NCBI GenBank assembly: GCA_036245525.1
Contig: BTPG01000003.1
Location: 156,901,080-156,965,079, forward strand
From: Semisulcospira habei
Taxonomy: Eukaryota; Mollusca; Gastropoda; Semisulcospiridae
DNA: 64,000 nucleotides
Direction: 5' to 3'
In this document: positions 19,493 to 30,990 of the stretch, piece after piece
Layout: each line of letters begins with the position of its first letter
How positions within the stretch are numbered: position 1 is the stretch's first letter
Notes under the pieces: generated by a model
The model's input: the letters and a program-made list of their open reading frames with translations, nothing else
What the model was told of the DNA's origin: nothing
Databases searched by the model: none
Program-made: the position numbers and the translations under genes

Positions 19493-19861
19493 GGGGGGGG
19501 GGGGGGGGGGGGTCCAGTACAAGGAGTAGCGAATATAGATTTTTCCTTTTGTGTTTTTTTTTTTTTTTTCTGTTTGGTTTGTGGGGTTTTTTTTTTTGTG
19601 TGTGTGTTGTTTTTTTTTGTTTGTTTTTGGGTGGGGGGGGGGGGGGGTGGCAAACTGGGGATCTGTGCTTCTTTCAGGTGAATCATGTTTACATGTTCGT
19701 GGGGGGGGGGGGGGGGGGGTCCCAAATTGTCGCGATCTGTGCTTTCAGGTGAGTCATGTTTGGGGGGGGGGGGGGGGGGGCGCGGGGGGGAGCGAGCAGG
19801 TCCAACTTTCTACAGCCCGATTTTTTTATTTTTTGTAGGGGGGGGGGGGGGGGGGGGGGGG
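19493..19861. repeat. Cluster of five long G tracts
   Basis: Runs of 20, 15, 19, 19 and 24 G lie at 19493, 19633, 19701, 19762 and 19838. Between them, GATCTGTGCTT(CTT)TCAGGTGA(A/G)TCATGTTT appears twice, so the block is partly a tandem repeat whose units end in G runs. Open frames here encode only homopolymers and are not genes. Tract lengths may be uncertain in the assembly. Confidence 0.85.
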
Positions 19862-20172
19862 TAGGGTAGGTATTAGTTCCAGTACAAGGAGTTAACATAT
19901 AGTAAAATGCTGTATCGACCTACCAACTGTTGTTTTAGGTTTGTCAGCATGCCAATCGGCTGTTACTTGCGCCGCAGATTTTCAAAGTGCTACGCTTTCT
20001 CAGTGTTGCAAAGGCTCAAAAAATCAGGTATGGAAAACGTCAAATTTGGGCCATGTTTAGAGTCGGTGTCCAAAAGTGACATTCAGAAAATGCTACATAT
20101 CCTTTAAATATCGGAAACCGCTCGATAAAAGTGTTTGGCCATGACTTGCGTGCTATGTTGACATAACATATT

Positions 20173-20378
20173 TTAACCCTCTTAACTCCACGGCCGCATT
20201 TCCAAACTTTTGGAGGCGTTGTCTAACGACTATGTACCAGTTGTAGGAGATGGATTGATCATGATCATTCAAGGGTAGTGCCAGATGAGCTTGGCGCCTT
20301 CAGGCGCCAAGCTCATCTGGCACTACTGTTGAATTATCGTGATCAATCCATCTCCTGCTGCAGGGCTAAAAGGGTTAA
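20173..20378. mobile_element. Hairpin MITE, family A (copy A7)
   Basis: It begins TTTTAACCCTCTTAACTCCACGGCC and ends GGGCTAAAAGGGTTAAGG. The core palindrome around CTTGGCGCCTTCAGGCGCCAAG is intact, with the AGATGGATTGATCATGAT and ATCAATCCATCT shoulders. It is inverted relative to A2 and close in sequence to the MITE that D2 interrupted. Confidence 0.85.
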
Positions 20379-20524
20379 GGAAAATACTTATTCTCAAAAT
20401 TATCTGAAAAAAAAACAACTCGTAATTCAGTCTCCTTTCTTAGTCGTAGAACTCGCGGATTTCAGCTAGGAAAGCCACGGTTGGCCGGCACCTGCTGTTA
20501 ACAATATGTTTAAAGGAAAAATGG

Positions 20525-20542
20525 AGGGGGGGGGGGGGGGGG
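20525..20542. repeat. G18 tract
   Basis: A run of 18 G lies in otherwise unannotated intergenic sequence between a family A and a family B hairpin. Confidence 0.9.
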
Positions 20543-20656
20543 CACACTGGTCGCCTCCCTGGATCTGCAGCACTCGTGCGTATCCGATTGGGAAAGGTAA
20601 CAAGTGGTGAGGGGAGTCGATGTGCAGTAATAGCAAGTAAACAAAATAAGAGGACA

Positions 20657-20748
20657 TTAACCCTCAGGCTGTCGATTGCGCTTTTTGTCGCCATGATTCC
20701 TGCAGGAATCGTGGCGACAAAAAGCGCTACCGACAGTCAAAACGTTAG
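20657..20748. mobile_element. Hairpin MITE, family B (copy B3)
   Basis: TTAACCCTCAGGCTGTCG on the left and CGACAGTCAAAACGTTAG on the right bound a near-perfect palindrome with the arm GCGCTTTTTGTCGCCATGATTCC centred on CCTGCAGG. Confidence 0.85.
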
Positions 20749-21264
20749 AGGACTGATAATGTAAAATGTTTTGACTGGGTCACTTTTTATGTTCACCTTT
20801 TATATTCTTAACGATATATTTAAAGGGCGGGAGAGGGGTGTGTGTGAGGGGGGGTGGGGGTTAAGCAGAATTCCTCAGGTCTTTAACGTTTTGTTGGGTT
20901 TTTTTGGGTGGGGGGTCATTTTGTTGTTTATCCAGTAAAATCAATTTATTATTGACAAAACAATTTGCTTGTGAATGCACTGTCATAACAATAAAAACGT
21001 GATGCGGTATTGTATTCCAGATTGGTTGTAGTGCCGTGTGTGTTTTGTCAGTTCTGAAACTGTGTGCTTAAATGTAGTCGGCTGATCTACCTTTTCAGCA
21101 AATCCGATGACATTATGGTGCTTGTGAACACTCGTATATCACCAGTTTATAACACACTGTAAAGGTGAATATTTATTTACACACACGCGCGCGCGCAGAC
21201 GGCTTTGCCGCGCGTTATAAAGTGGCTGGCCGAAAGAAATTTGCCACAAACTGCCCGGTGATGT
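20749..21264. other. Intergenic, nothing recognised
   Basis: G- and T-rich stretches occur near 20820-20930, and a CGCGCG run near 21187. No coding sequence is supported. Confidence 0.4.
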
Positions 21265-21357
21265 CTTATCCCTGTGGGTGTCGGTAGCGGTTTTAGTCGC
21301 GATGATTCCTGTCGGAATCATCCCGACAAAAACCGCTACCGACACGTACAGCGTTAA
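21265..21357. mobile_element. Hairpin MITE, family B (copy B4)
   Basis: GGTGTCGGTAGCGGTTTTAG and TCGCGATGATTCCTG pair with CAGGAATCATCCCGACAAAA and ACCGCTACCGACACG. The left TTAA is decayed (TTATCCCTGTG); the right end is GCGTTAAAG. Confidence 0.8.
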
Positions 21358-21592
21358 AGCGGTCTGTTTCGCTTAGCTTAAAATTCGCCGATACAACAGC
21401 AGGTTTTATCAATGTTGTCTTGCCTCAACTCTTTTATACCCTTCTTTTCACAGTCCATGTGAGTAGGCTGTACACATGCCAGAGGCCGCGTTTTCCACTG
21501 CCGTTCAGTTGTAACGGAAGAAACTCTCTTGCGTACAAACTTGAAAAAGAGCAGAGAAGTCTTTCATTTTACGACTTTCAAACTTCATAATT

Positions 21593-21823
21593 TTAACCCT
21601 TATCATACTGAGGCTAAAAGCTTCACATTTGTACACTGCCATATGCAAGCTACATTATAGTACTTACAGATGAGGACTGATATAGATGAATGGCTTTAGT
21701 TCAAGGGTGGTGCCAGAATAGCTTGGCGCCTAGAGGCGCCACGCTATTCTGGCACTACCCTTGAACCATTTTAGTCAAACTTATTTCATACAGTGCAGTG
21801 TATTCCGATTGATAAGGGTTAAG
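21593..21823. mobile_element. Hairpin MITE, family C (copy C2)
   Basis: TTTTAACCCTTATCATACTGAGG and TTCCGATTGATAAGGGTTAA are clean inverted ends bounded by TTAA. The core is CAAGGGTGGTGCCAGAATAGCTTGGCGCC and its complement. This is the type copy for family C. Confidence 0.85.
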
Positions 21824-21965
21824 CTAGCACTTTTCTCCAGATTTATTTTCAGACTTGCTAAGCACATCGCGATGTAGTTACCTTTACACACAAACGGCTG
21901 GATGGGATGCAGTTGCTGTTTCCATTTCAAGTTGCAGTATAACACCAAATGGACAACCCCCCCCC

Positions 21966-21966
<1 letters not shown>

Positions 21967-21997
<31 letters not shown>
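21967..21997. repeat. C31 tract
   Basis: A run of 31 C follows a shorter C tract interrupted by one A. Frames across it encode polyproline and are not genes. Confidence 0.85.
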
Positions 21998-22249
21998 ATT
22001 TCATGCACACGCAGGTACTCCGTACAGTACCTTTCCAGCAACTGCACGGCTGATGCACAAGGAGTTAACCGTTTGGCTGTTGGTAGCGCTTTTTGTGACG
22101 CCTGTTTTCAGTCATCTAGGACCACCCCACCAATTTACGAACAGGAGATGCTGGTGTATAATCGGCACGTAGCACTCGCACATACTGAGTGCAGGGTACG
22201 CACTATTTTTGTTTGTTTTCAATTCAATTTTTAAAATTATTATTTAGCC

Positions 22250-22446
22250 CTTAACACATTCTAGCCCATGACCAAAATCCCCAAATTTTGAAGTTGCTCT
22301 CTGAATGACAGAATTACAATTCTAGTGACAGATCGAGCATGATAGTTCAATGGTGGTGCCACAGGCGCCAAGCTATTCTGGCACCACCCTTGAACTATCA
22401 TTCTTGATCCATGTCTTGCTGTGGTGTGTTGGGTCTGAACGAGTTA
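22250..22446. mobile_element. Hairpin MITE, family A, degenerate (copy A8)
   Basis: CTTAACACATTCTAGCCCATGACC and GGGTCTGAACGAGTTATAG are the decayed ends. One core arm is partly deleted (GGTGGTGCCACAGGCGCC), while the other (GCCAAGCTATTCTGGCACCACC) is kept. Confidence 0.65.
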
Positions 22447-22829
22447 TAGGGCAATGACAGTTTTGTGGACGGGGCAATAAGTCAACTCAAAATTATTCAA
22501 TAAACATTAATTAATAGTAAGACGATCTAATATAAAAACTGTGTTTAATACTGGAATACTAAATCTGTAAAGGACTTCCAATATTATGATCAAGACATAT
22601 TAAGACTAAACACAAAATCAATAATCAATATTATTTTATTCTAAAGTCTATATTTCAAAACAAAAGTGACACTTAAACTAATACATATACTAAGACATTC
22701 TAAAAACTGTATTATCTTATATTACTGTTTATTTTATTGTTTTTATCTAGTATAATGGACCGGGTATCAAATCGGCAGCAGAAATGCAATCGGTTCCCTG
22801 TGTAATCTTCGAAGATCAAAAACGACAAA
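22447..22829. other. AT-rich intergenic sequence, nothing recognised
   Basis: Very AT-rich sequence without a credible open frame or repeat terminus. Confidence 0.4.
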
Positions 22830-22882
22830 CCGCTAATTCCGTACATACTGTTAATTCTTCGTATCCCTGCCAGCCGCTCCGC

Positions 22883-22893
22883 AACATCAGTAT
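22883..22893. repeat. Target-site duplication of LINE copy 2 (left)
   Basis: AACATCAGTAT here matches 26162-26172 and flanks the LINE. Confidence 0.85.
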
Positions 22894-22894
22894 T

Positions 22895-24348
22895 ACTTAC
22901 GCCTGTCACCCCTCCCAGGGTATAGGCCGTCGATGAGAGACCTCAAGCGACTCCTGTCCTGTGCTTCTCCTTCGATTTTACTCCAGGTGGTTCCCAGTCT
23001 CTTGATGTCTGCTTGGAGGTCTCGACGCCAGGTGTTTCTCGGCCTGCCTCTTTTCCTCTTTCCCTGGGGGTTCCATGGCAATGCCTGCCTAGTGATCCTG
23101 GACACTGGCTTTCTCAGACTGTGACCAATCCATCCCCATCTTCTTCGCCCAATTTCATTCTCTGCTGTTGTCTGCTCTGTTCTCTCCCAGAGTCTGACGT
23201 TGTTGATCTTCTCTGGCCAGTGGCCAAGATTCTTCTAAGGCAACTGTTTATAAAGATCTGTACTCTGTTGACTGTGGATTTTGTCAACCTCCAAGTCTCT
23301 GCTCCATATACGTTTGAGTTGCAAATCCGGACTTTGGTGTGTTGTGACAGCTCTCTGGAGCTCCACACTTTTTTTCAACTGAAGAAAGGCTGCTCTTGCT
23401 TTACCGATTCGTGCTCGGACATCTGCATCAGTGTCGCCATTTTTTGTCGATGATGCTCCCGAGATAGGTGAAGGACTCTACCTCCTCCAAAGGGGTGCCA
23501 GCAAGCAAGACTGGTTCTTCCCTGGTTGCGTTCAGCCTCATTGTCTTTGTTTTCTGTTTGTGGATGGTGAGGCCTCGTGGTCTTGTCCTGCATTTGTTGA
23601 TGAGTGTGGGACAGTAAAGCCAAGTCATCTGCAAAATCAAGGTCGTCAAGCTGTGTCAGCAGTGTCCACTGTATTCCACTTCTCTGCTCAGTGGTCCTCT
23701 TCATGACCCAGTCTATGGCCAGTAGGAAGAGGAACGGAGACAGCAGACACCCCTGCCTGACGCCGGTTCTGACCTGGAGCTCCCTGGTGAACTGCCCTTC
23801 GTGGATCACGCGACATGTCATGCCATCGTAGCTGCTCTTGATCAGGCAGACGAGCTTTGTGGGTACACCGTAGTGTCGTAGGAGTTTCCACAAAGTCTCT
23901 CCGTCCACGCTGTCAAATGCTTTCTCGTAATCCTCAAAGTTGACGTACAGCGGGAGCTCCACTCCAGAGACTGTTCCACGATGATGCGGAGAGTGGCGTT
24001 TTGGTCTGTACATGAACGGGTTGTTTTTTTTTTTTCTGAATCCTGCTTGCTAGTCTCTCAGTGGGGGTCGACGGAGCTCTTCGTTCTCTCCAGGATGATC
24101 CTGTTGAAGACCTTTCCTGATACTGACAGCAAGGTGATTCCTCTGTAGTTGGAACACTTGCTGAGGTCGCCTTTCTTGGGAAGCTTGATTAGATACCCCT
24201 CCTTCCAGTCAGCCGGCATCACCTCCTCTTCCCAGATCTTTCCAAACAGTAGATACAGCAGCTCTACTGTTGTCTCTAGGTCTGCTTTCAGAGTCTCCGC
24301 TGGGATGCCATCTGGCCTTGCTGCATTGCCGTTCTTCAAAAATGCCAC
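22895..24348 (-). pseudogene. LINE copy 2 reverse transcriptase (broken)
   Basis: Minus-strand frames carry KLPKKGDLSKCSNYRGITLL, EKAFDSVDGETLWKLLRHYG, VRQGCLLSPFLFLLAIDWVM, LDFADDLALLSHTHQQM, SFTYLGS and the tail [16 protein letters not shown], ending near 22895. Here TGG is kept in AIDWVM and CAG in KQLYDI, the two places where copy 1 has stops. Frame changes near 24040, 23650 and 23370 remain, so this copy is also inactive. Confidence 0.85.
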
Positions 24349-25803
24349 TGCTCTTCTGATCTCTTCCCGGCTGGGTCTGTCACAGCTGATGGGTAGGTCA
24401 GTCTCTGCTGGCTGAATGTCTGGGGGGGGGGGGGGGGGGGGTCAGTAACTCTTCAAAATACTCGACCCATCTGTCGAATTGGTCTGCTCTGTCTGCAATA
24501 GGCTTGCCTTCTTTGTCTTTTACTGGTCTTTCTGTATGGCCATACTTGCCTGACAATCTTCTGGTAATATCGTAGAGCTGTTTCCTGTTGCCGCTGCCTG
24601 CTGCCTTTTCTGCCTCTGCTGCCAGGCTGTCTGTGTAGGCCCTCTTGTCTGCCCTGATACTCCTCTTCACCTCGCGGTTGGCTTCCGAGTATTCCTCCTG
24701 TGCCCTTGCTTTGGCTGCTCTCGTGCGACTGTTGTTGACAACCGCTTTCTTCTGCTTCCTCACTTCTATCTTCTTCAAGGTCTGTGCCGACAGCCAGTCC
24801 TTGTGATGGCGTTTCCTGAACACTACAGTGTCTTTGCAGGTTGAGTTCAGCGCCTCTCTGCCTTCCACTGCTGCTCTGTGGTGACCGCCTCCTCTTCGTT
24901 TACTAGCTCCTGTAACGCTTGAAAACGGTTGGACATCACCAGTTTGAACTCTTCTCTCACTCCAGTCTCTCTCAGGAGGCCTACATTATAGCGCTGTCTT
25001 CTTGTTGTCTCTGTGTGGCTTTTCTTTAACTTGAGCTTTATTCTTAAGGTAAGCAAATGGTGGTCTGAGGCGACATCTGCTCCCGCCTCCTCACTCGAAC
25101 ATCTAGAAGGGATCTTCTAAATTTTCTTGCTAATGCAGATATGGTCGGTCTATTTGGTTCTCTGTAGTATGGTCAGGTGAGACCCAAGTTGCTTTGTGTA
25201 TTCTTCAGTGTGGGAAGATGCTGCCTCCAATGACAAGTCTGTTAAGAGCATAAAAGTCTACAAACCTCTCCCCGTTCTCACTCATCTCCCCTAGTCCCTG
25301 TCTCCCCATCACCTCTTCATATCCGGTGTTGACCTCCCCTATTTTGCCATTAAAATCGCCCATGACGATGATGATGTCTCAGTCGCTCCGTACATTTGTC
25401 CACAGCACTCTGGAGTCGGTCGTAGAACTCTTGTTTCTCTTCCTCGTCACGGTCATTAGTGGGCGCATAACATTGGATGACGTTGAGTTTAATCTTTTTC
25501 CTGGAGTTCTAAAGGCTGCTGTGATAATTCTTGGCCCCAGAGGTTCCCAGCCCATCAGCGCTCTCTGTGCCACTGGCGACAGCATGAATGCTACACCTTC
25601 TGTAGGGGGGGGGGGGGGGGGGCATTCTCCTCTTCATGACCTGAATACAGAATCATCTCCCCACTTGACAGCCTTTTCTGCCCAGACTGCGTCCATCTGG
25701 CTTCACCGATACCTAGCAGGGAAAGGTTGTACTTTTGCCTTTCCGCTGCTATCTGGGCGGCCTTGCCGCTCTGGTACATGGTCTTGACATTCCATGTGCC
25801 CAT
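24349..25803 (-). pseudogene. LINE copy 2 endonuclease and linker (broken)
   Basis: It starts MGTWNVKTMYQSGKAAQIA at 25803 and reads LLGIGEARWTQSGQ before running into an 18-base G/C tract (25605-25622). Copy 1 has only six C at this point. The fold continues in other frames with PLGPRIITAAF and YAPTN, then the MGDFNAK block on the minus strand near 25360, and the VRKQKKAVVNNSRTRAAKAR linker. A second long tract (24422-24441) interrupts the linker-polymerase junction. Confidence 0.8.
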
Positions 25804-26161
25804 GATTGTGTCCCTGGATAGAGAGAGGCGGCTCGGTCCTGTGGCTTCCGAAGACTTCCGGCTTTCACCTCACGACGTCATAAATCTTCTGGTAGTAGAA
25901 GAGGCCTTCCTCCTCTAGGGAAGGAATTGCTGTTTGTCTATTCGGCGTTTTTGTAGCTGTTTACTTATTTGCAGGGTGGGGAAGCTACCCCCACGCCCAG
26001 CCCCCTTACTAGGAGGACCAGGGGTTTTCTGTCGGGGTCTCCTTCCCTTGGACCATGTTGGTTCACGGCACCTTATTTCATTCGGTGCACCCCTCTCGCG
26101 AGGGACCCCCTATCCACCACCCAGGGGACGCGCCTCAACGCCATATGGTCCCAGCGCGAGG

Positions 26162-26172
26162 AACATCAGTAT
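26162..26172. repeat. Target-site duplication of LINE copy 2 (right)
   Basis: AACATCAGTAT matches 22883-22893. The host hairpin repeat resumes with GCTGACGAGAAAAAGAAATG. Confidence 0.85.
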
Positions 26173-26214
26173 GCTGACGAGAAAAAGAAATGTGACAAGT
26201 TTGGGAATCCTCGG

Positions 26215-27681
26215 TGTAACGCACGCAGACTTGCCCACAGTCGCACGTACAGACTCTCACGCAACAGACGCATACACCGCCACTGACTCAGACGGGCGCA
26301 TTCATGCGGTAAAACAAACACACGGGTTCCCTTTCTAAAGTGACTTTTATACAATATAAATATACCCAAAAAAAAAAAAACGCTCACACTATCAAGCTAT
26401 ATACATCACATACACATTACCATATCTTTGCCCGGCTAGGTTTTAGTCTCTCATTGTCTCCAACCTGTTTGATGTCATTGCCTGGTTACGTTGGTCCTTC
26501 TCACGTCTAGGCGTGAAAGTCCTTCGTCGTACGTTTTGTTCTTGTCTTTGTGTCGGGTTTGTGGGTGTGTCCTTGTTATGGTGTGTGTTGGGCGCGGTTG
26601 TCCGCTGTGGGGTGCGGCGGGGTTGTTGTTGTGGTTCTTGAGTTGGTTTCTCCAAACCTGTTTGATGTCATGCCTGGTTACGTTGGGTCCTTCTCAGCCC
26701 GTCTAGGCGGTTGAAATTGAAAGTCCTTCGTCGTGACGTATCTTCTTGCCGTTCTTGTTCCTCTTTGGCACGGACGTCCTCGTTCTCGTACGGTAGCGCA
26801 GTTCTCGCTTTGACTCGGGCGTCTTGGTCCCGGTCAGACTCACTCTCAGTGAAGAGCTGGAGGGATGACCTCACGTTAGGTCCCACCTGTGACTCGACGT
26901 CTCGGCGTCCGTCGTTCCACTCTTTACAAGAACTCTAAACACAACAACAAGAATCCAAACGTAACGCTTGCTAAACACACAACATATTGGATCAACGAGA
27001 AACGTCACGTAACCTGACTGATAACAAATAACTCACACGTTCATTCACACACACACACGTGCTTCATAAACTGTCTATTTCCGTAACACCCCTATATCTC
27101 TGTCACTATCTTGAAACAGACTATAGCCTAACACTCTTGCTATACATTACTCTATACACTGGAAAAGACTATGCTTAACCAACCACGTACTATCTTCATA
27201 GCGGCTTAGACATACACACCTCGCATTCTTTTATTTATTTATCTCGGTAACATCTATACAAAAACAACGGTTAAAGTTCCCCGAATTCTAAACATACATA
27301 ACTAAACCAAACCGGAACACCGCTATACAACCACATTACTCTTACCAACGCATACTGTCTTTAACTAAACAACTATCAATACTACATTTATAGAAACATA
27401 CCTGAAATCTAGGCTTCAGAGTCTTGGAATGCGGGCTAGGTATCTCAAACACAACCGTTCCATACGACAAGACAGCCCGCACTACCGATCTAGAGACAGA
27501 CAGCTTCCGCCTAGAACTCACTAAACAGAACTCACTAAAAATCCCGTGCTAACCATGTCCTACAGATTTCACGTGCATCTAGTGCCACACGGACTACCGG
27601 CACAAACAAACCGTTAACAAAAACCGTACCGTACTAATCCTACTGTGTGAGCACTATATACGAGCATAGAGCTTCATCACA
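26215..27681 (-). repeat. 3' LTR (relative to minus-strand element)
   Basis: The repeat begins TGTAACGCACGCAGAC and ends AGCTTCATCACA on the + strand. At 1467 bases it is 216 longer than its partner, because an internal segment (CTGTTTGATGTCATxGCCTGG to AGTCCTTCGTCGT) is duplicated at 26465-26745. Confidence 0.9.
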
Positions 27682-27697
27682 ATTCCCCCTTCCTCGG
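27682..27697 (-). promoter_or_regulatory. Polypurine tract
   Basis: On the minus strand GAGGAAGGGGGAATT directly precedes the TGTGATGAAG start of the LTR. This is where plus-strand DNA synthesis is primed in LTR retroelements. Confidence 0.7.
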
Positions 27698-27979
27698 GGG
27701 AAAAAAAAAGAAACGACCGAGTTTCTTTTTAAGACGACTCGACGTACTACACTATCCTAAAACACGAAGGGACTAACTTTTACTATCCAGAATACAAGAA
27801 AAAACATATTACAGCCTCAACGCATGCCCCTGAACCTCAAAATTCAACACTCCACTCTCTGATCGCACAGCGAACGCGAAAACAGAACCAACGCGCTAAA
27901 ATCCTCCAGAAATGAAAACGATCCAACGGCTGCCCACACACAAAACACACAATCGCGAGACTCCAATCTCCGATCTACC

Positions 27980-29604
27980 TACATATTGGGTGCTGAGCGG
28001 CATTTCTGTCTGACAGAAGTATGCCGTCTCAGACCAACCCGACTATTGGGCCACACCCGCTGACCGATCCCCTGATTCTTGACGGAAATAACACGTTCCC
28101 TCTGCCATACCAGGACTGTTAGGACATTGATGAGCCAGATGGCCGTACCCCTGACATGTGAAACACTGAGCCCTGAACTACTGCTAGGACAGTCACGACT
28201 AAATTGACCGTATGCATGACACGCAAAACACTGAGTGTCCGAATTCGCCATACGACCACGACTGACCATACCCACGACCAGATGTTTCTCCTCGTGCGTA
28301 CGTCAGTATCGCGGCGACCGCTACTGCTGATACCTCGATCACCGCGTCGAAAACGCAAAGTACCCCTTCCGTTAACCAGCTGGGCTCCACGTAAAGATTG
28401 ACGCCCCGGTAACCCCCAGTCGTGTTAGCAGCGACCAACCCGACCGGCGGTGTCGGCTCGGTCCTACGCGCGAGGTTTTTCGTAGGATGCGCCATCCGAA
28501 AAGCCTCCGCGTTCTGTACTAACTCGTCCGTAGTCTTGAGGTTACGCTCCCTCAAGAATACCGCTAGATCCTTGGAAACGCTACCAAAGAACTGTTCAGC
28601 CAACATGAGATCGAACAATGCTTCGTACGTGTGGTCGATCTTTGACAGTTTGACCCAACGTACGAGCAAATGGGACAACCGTTTGCCAAACGACATAAAC
28701 GATTCCCCTGTCTCTGGCCGACAAGCTCTCAAGCTTTCTCTAAAACCTTCCGCATTACACTGAAACTGCTGTAAGAGACACTGACTCCTTCAAAGTCTCG
28801 TAATCTATGTTCCCCGAAACGTTCAAGCTATGGTAAAGACTCAAAGCCTGACCCTCTAGCACAGAAGAAAGCAAAACGGGCCAGTTGGCAGAAGGCCAAC
28901 TCAACGCCTGCGCATGAGACTCGAAACGACACAAAAAAGCGTCAATAGAGTCCACGGACTCTTTAAACATCGGCAGTCTAGGAAAATTCCGTATGCCCCG
29001 GCCTACTGAATCACTCTCTGCACTAGACCCCGCATCCCGAGCTAACTGTAGTTGCACCTCTCTATCCCTCTCCTTTTCTTCCCTCTGATACTCTAGCTCC
29101 TCCTTCCTAAAGATTCTATCTTTTCTTCTCTCTCCCTCTGAACTTCAATTTCTTTCTCTTTTAAAGCCCGTTCCTTTTCGTCTTTCTCTCTCTGAAACGC
29201 TCTCTCTTCTCTCTGTACTTCTAATTCCTTCTCCTTTAAGAACCTTTCTTTCTCTTCTCTCTCTCTCAGTCTCTGTACTTCTAACTCCTTCTCCTTAAAG
29301 ACTCTTTCTTTCGCTTCTCGCTCTCTCTGAGCTTCTAACTCTTTCTCTTCTCTCAGTATCTGCATTTCTAACTCTTTCTCCTCTTTAAGTTTACGAATTT
29401 CTAATTCTTTCTCGTCCCTCACCCTCTGAACCTCTAACTCTTTCTCTTTTAGTACTCTCTCTTCTCTCTGAAGTTCTCTCTCTCTCTCTCTCTCGCCCTA
29501 TCTTCCCTGTCCCTACACTTCTCAACATAATCAAAAAGTTTCTCGTCCTTAAGACCTAGCCTTTCGCCTTGCTTAATATAAGCCTCTACCGGGTCTACCT
29601 CCAT
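27980..29604 (-). pseudogene. Retrotransposon gag with coiled coil and zinc knuckles (broken)
   Basis: The likely start is the ATG at 29604-29602 (MEVDPVEAYIKQGERLG). A long Glu/Arg/Lys repeat follows (EKELEVQRxREE units, 29093-29530), a predicted coiled coil. Next comes a capsid-like region: RLPMFKESVDSIDAFLCRF, VLEGQALSLYHSLN, ETGESFMSFGKRLSHLL and DHTYEALFDLMLAEQFF. Two CCHC knuckles close it. CFTCQGYGHLAHQC near 28150-28110 is intact, whereas the other (CFACHAYGQFSRDC) has Gln in place of His. Frame changes near 29060, 28740 and 28250 make it a pseudogene. Gag packages the element RNA in particles. Confidence 0.8.
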
Positions 29605-29719
29605 ATTTGCTACAACAACTTCCCACTTGAAAACGTAAATATACAAATCACAACCAAATCAACATCAAAACTTAAAATGAAAACCCACAACAATATCAAC
29701 CTACGCAGAAAATATATAC

Positions 29720-29739
29720 CGCTAAAACAGGGTCACCAC
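29720..29739 (-). promoter_or_regulatory. Candidate primer-binding site
   Basis: Just inside the 5' LTR the minus strand reads TGGTGACCCTGTTTTAGC. A TGG start fits pairing with the CCA end of a tRNA. The tRNA could not be assigned by eye. Confidence 0.5.
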
Positions 29740-30990
29740 TGTAACGCACGCAGACTTGCCCACAGTCGCACGTACAGACTCACGCAACAGACGCATACAC
29801 CGCCACTGACTCAGACGGGCGCATTCATGCGGTAAAACAAACACACGGGTTCCCTTTCTAAAGTGACTTTTATACAATATAAATATACCCAAAAAACGCT
29901 CACACTATCAAGCTATATACATCACATACACATCACCATATCTTTGCCCGGCTAGGTTTTAGTCTCTCATTGTCTCCAACCTGTTTGATGTTATTGCCTG
30001 GTTACGTTGGTCCTTCTCACGTCTAGGCGTGAAAGTCCTTCGTCGTACGCTTCTTCTTGCCGTCTTGTCTCTTTGGCACGGACGTCCTCGTTCTCGTACG
30101 GTAGCGCAGTTCTCGCTTTGACTCGGGCGTCTTGGTCCCGGTCAGACTCACTCTCAGCTGAAGAGCTGGAGGGATGACCTCACGTTAGGTCCCACCTGTG
30201 ACTCGACGTCTCGGCGTCCGTCGTTCCACTCTTTACAAGAACTCTAAACACAAAAACAAGAATCCAAACGTAACGCTTGCTAAACACACAACATATTGGA
30301 TCAATGAGAAACGTCACGTAACCTGGCTGATACAAATAACTCACATGTTCATTCACACACACACACGTGCTTCATAAACTATTTCCGTAACACCCCTATA
30401 TCTCTGTCACTGATCTTGAAACAGACTATAGCCTAACACTCTTGCTATACATTACTCTATACACTGGAAAAGACTATGCTTAACCAACCACGTACTATCT
30501 TCATAGCGGCTTAGACATACACACCTCGCATTCTTTTATTTATCTATCTCGGTAACAACTATACAAAAACACCGGTTACTTCCCCGAATTCTAAACATAC
30601 ATAACTAAACCAAACCGGAACACCGCTATACAACCACATTACTCTTACCAACGCATACTGTCTTTAACTAAACAACTATCAATACTACATTTATAGAAAC
30701 ATACCTGAACTCTAGGCCGTTCTTGGAATGCGGGCTAGGTATCTCAAACACAACCGTTCCATACGACAAGACAGCCCGCACTACCGATCTAGACCTCTGA
30801 CAGACACAGCTTCCGCCTAGAACTCACTAAACAGAACGGCCCACTAAAAATCCCGTGCTAACCATGTCCTACAGATTTCACGTGCATCTAGTGCCACACG
30901 GACTACCGGCACAAACAAACCGTTAACAAAAACCGTACCGTACTAATCCTACTGTGTGAGCACTATGTACGAGCATAGAGCTTCATCACA
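29740..30990 (-). repeat. 5' LTR (relative to minus-strand element)
   Basis: It is 1251 bases, with the same TGTAAC and TTCATCACA termini as the other LTR and many small differences from it, so the insertion is not recent. It lacks the internal duplication. Confidence 0.9.

Larger units (their letters stand above)
22894..26161 (-). mobile_element. RTE-like LINE, copy 2
   Basis: This minus-strand copy is about 3.27 kb and is flanked by an 11-bp duplication. It has the same leader, endonuclease, linker, reverse transcriptase and 3' end (GACAGGCGTAAGTA) as copy 1. It entered a GACGAGCAAAAGAAATG-type hairpin repeat that is seen uninterrupted at 31125-31255. Several frameshifts and two expanded C tracts break its reading frame. 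Confidence 0.88.

Noticed and set aside
19376..19898. Several open frames of 70-100 codons
   Set aside because: They are products of long G and T tracts, polyglycine, polyphenylalanine or polyproline, with no domain.
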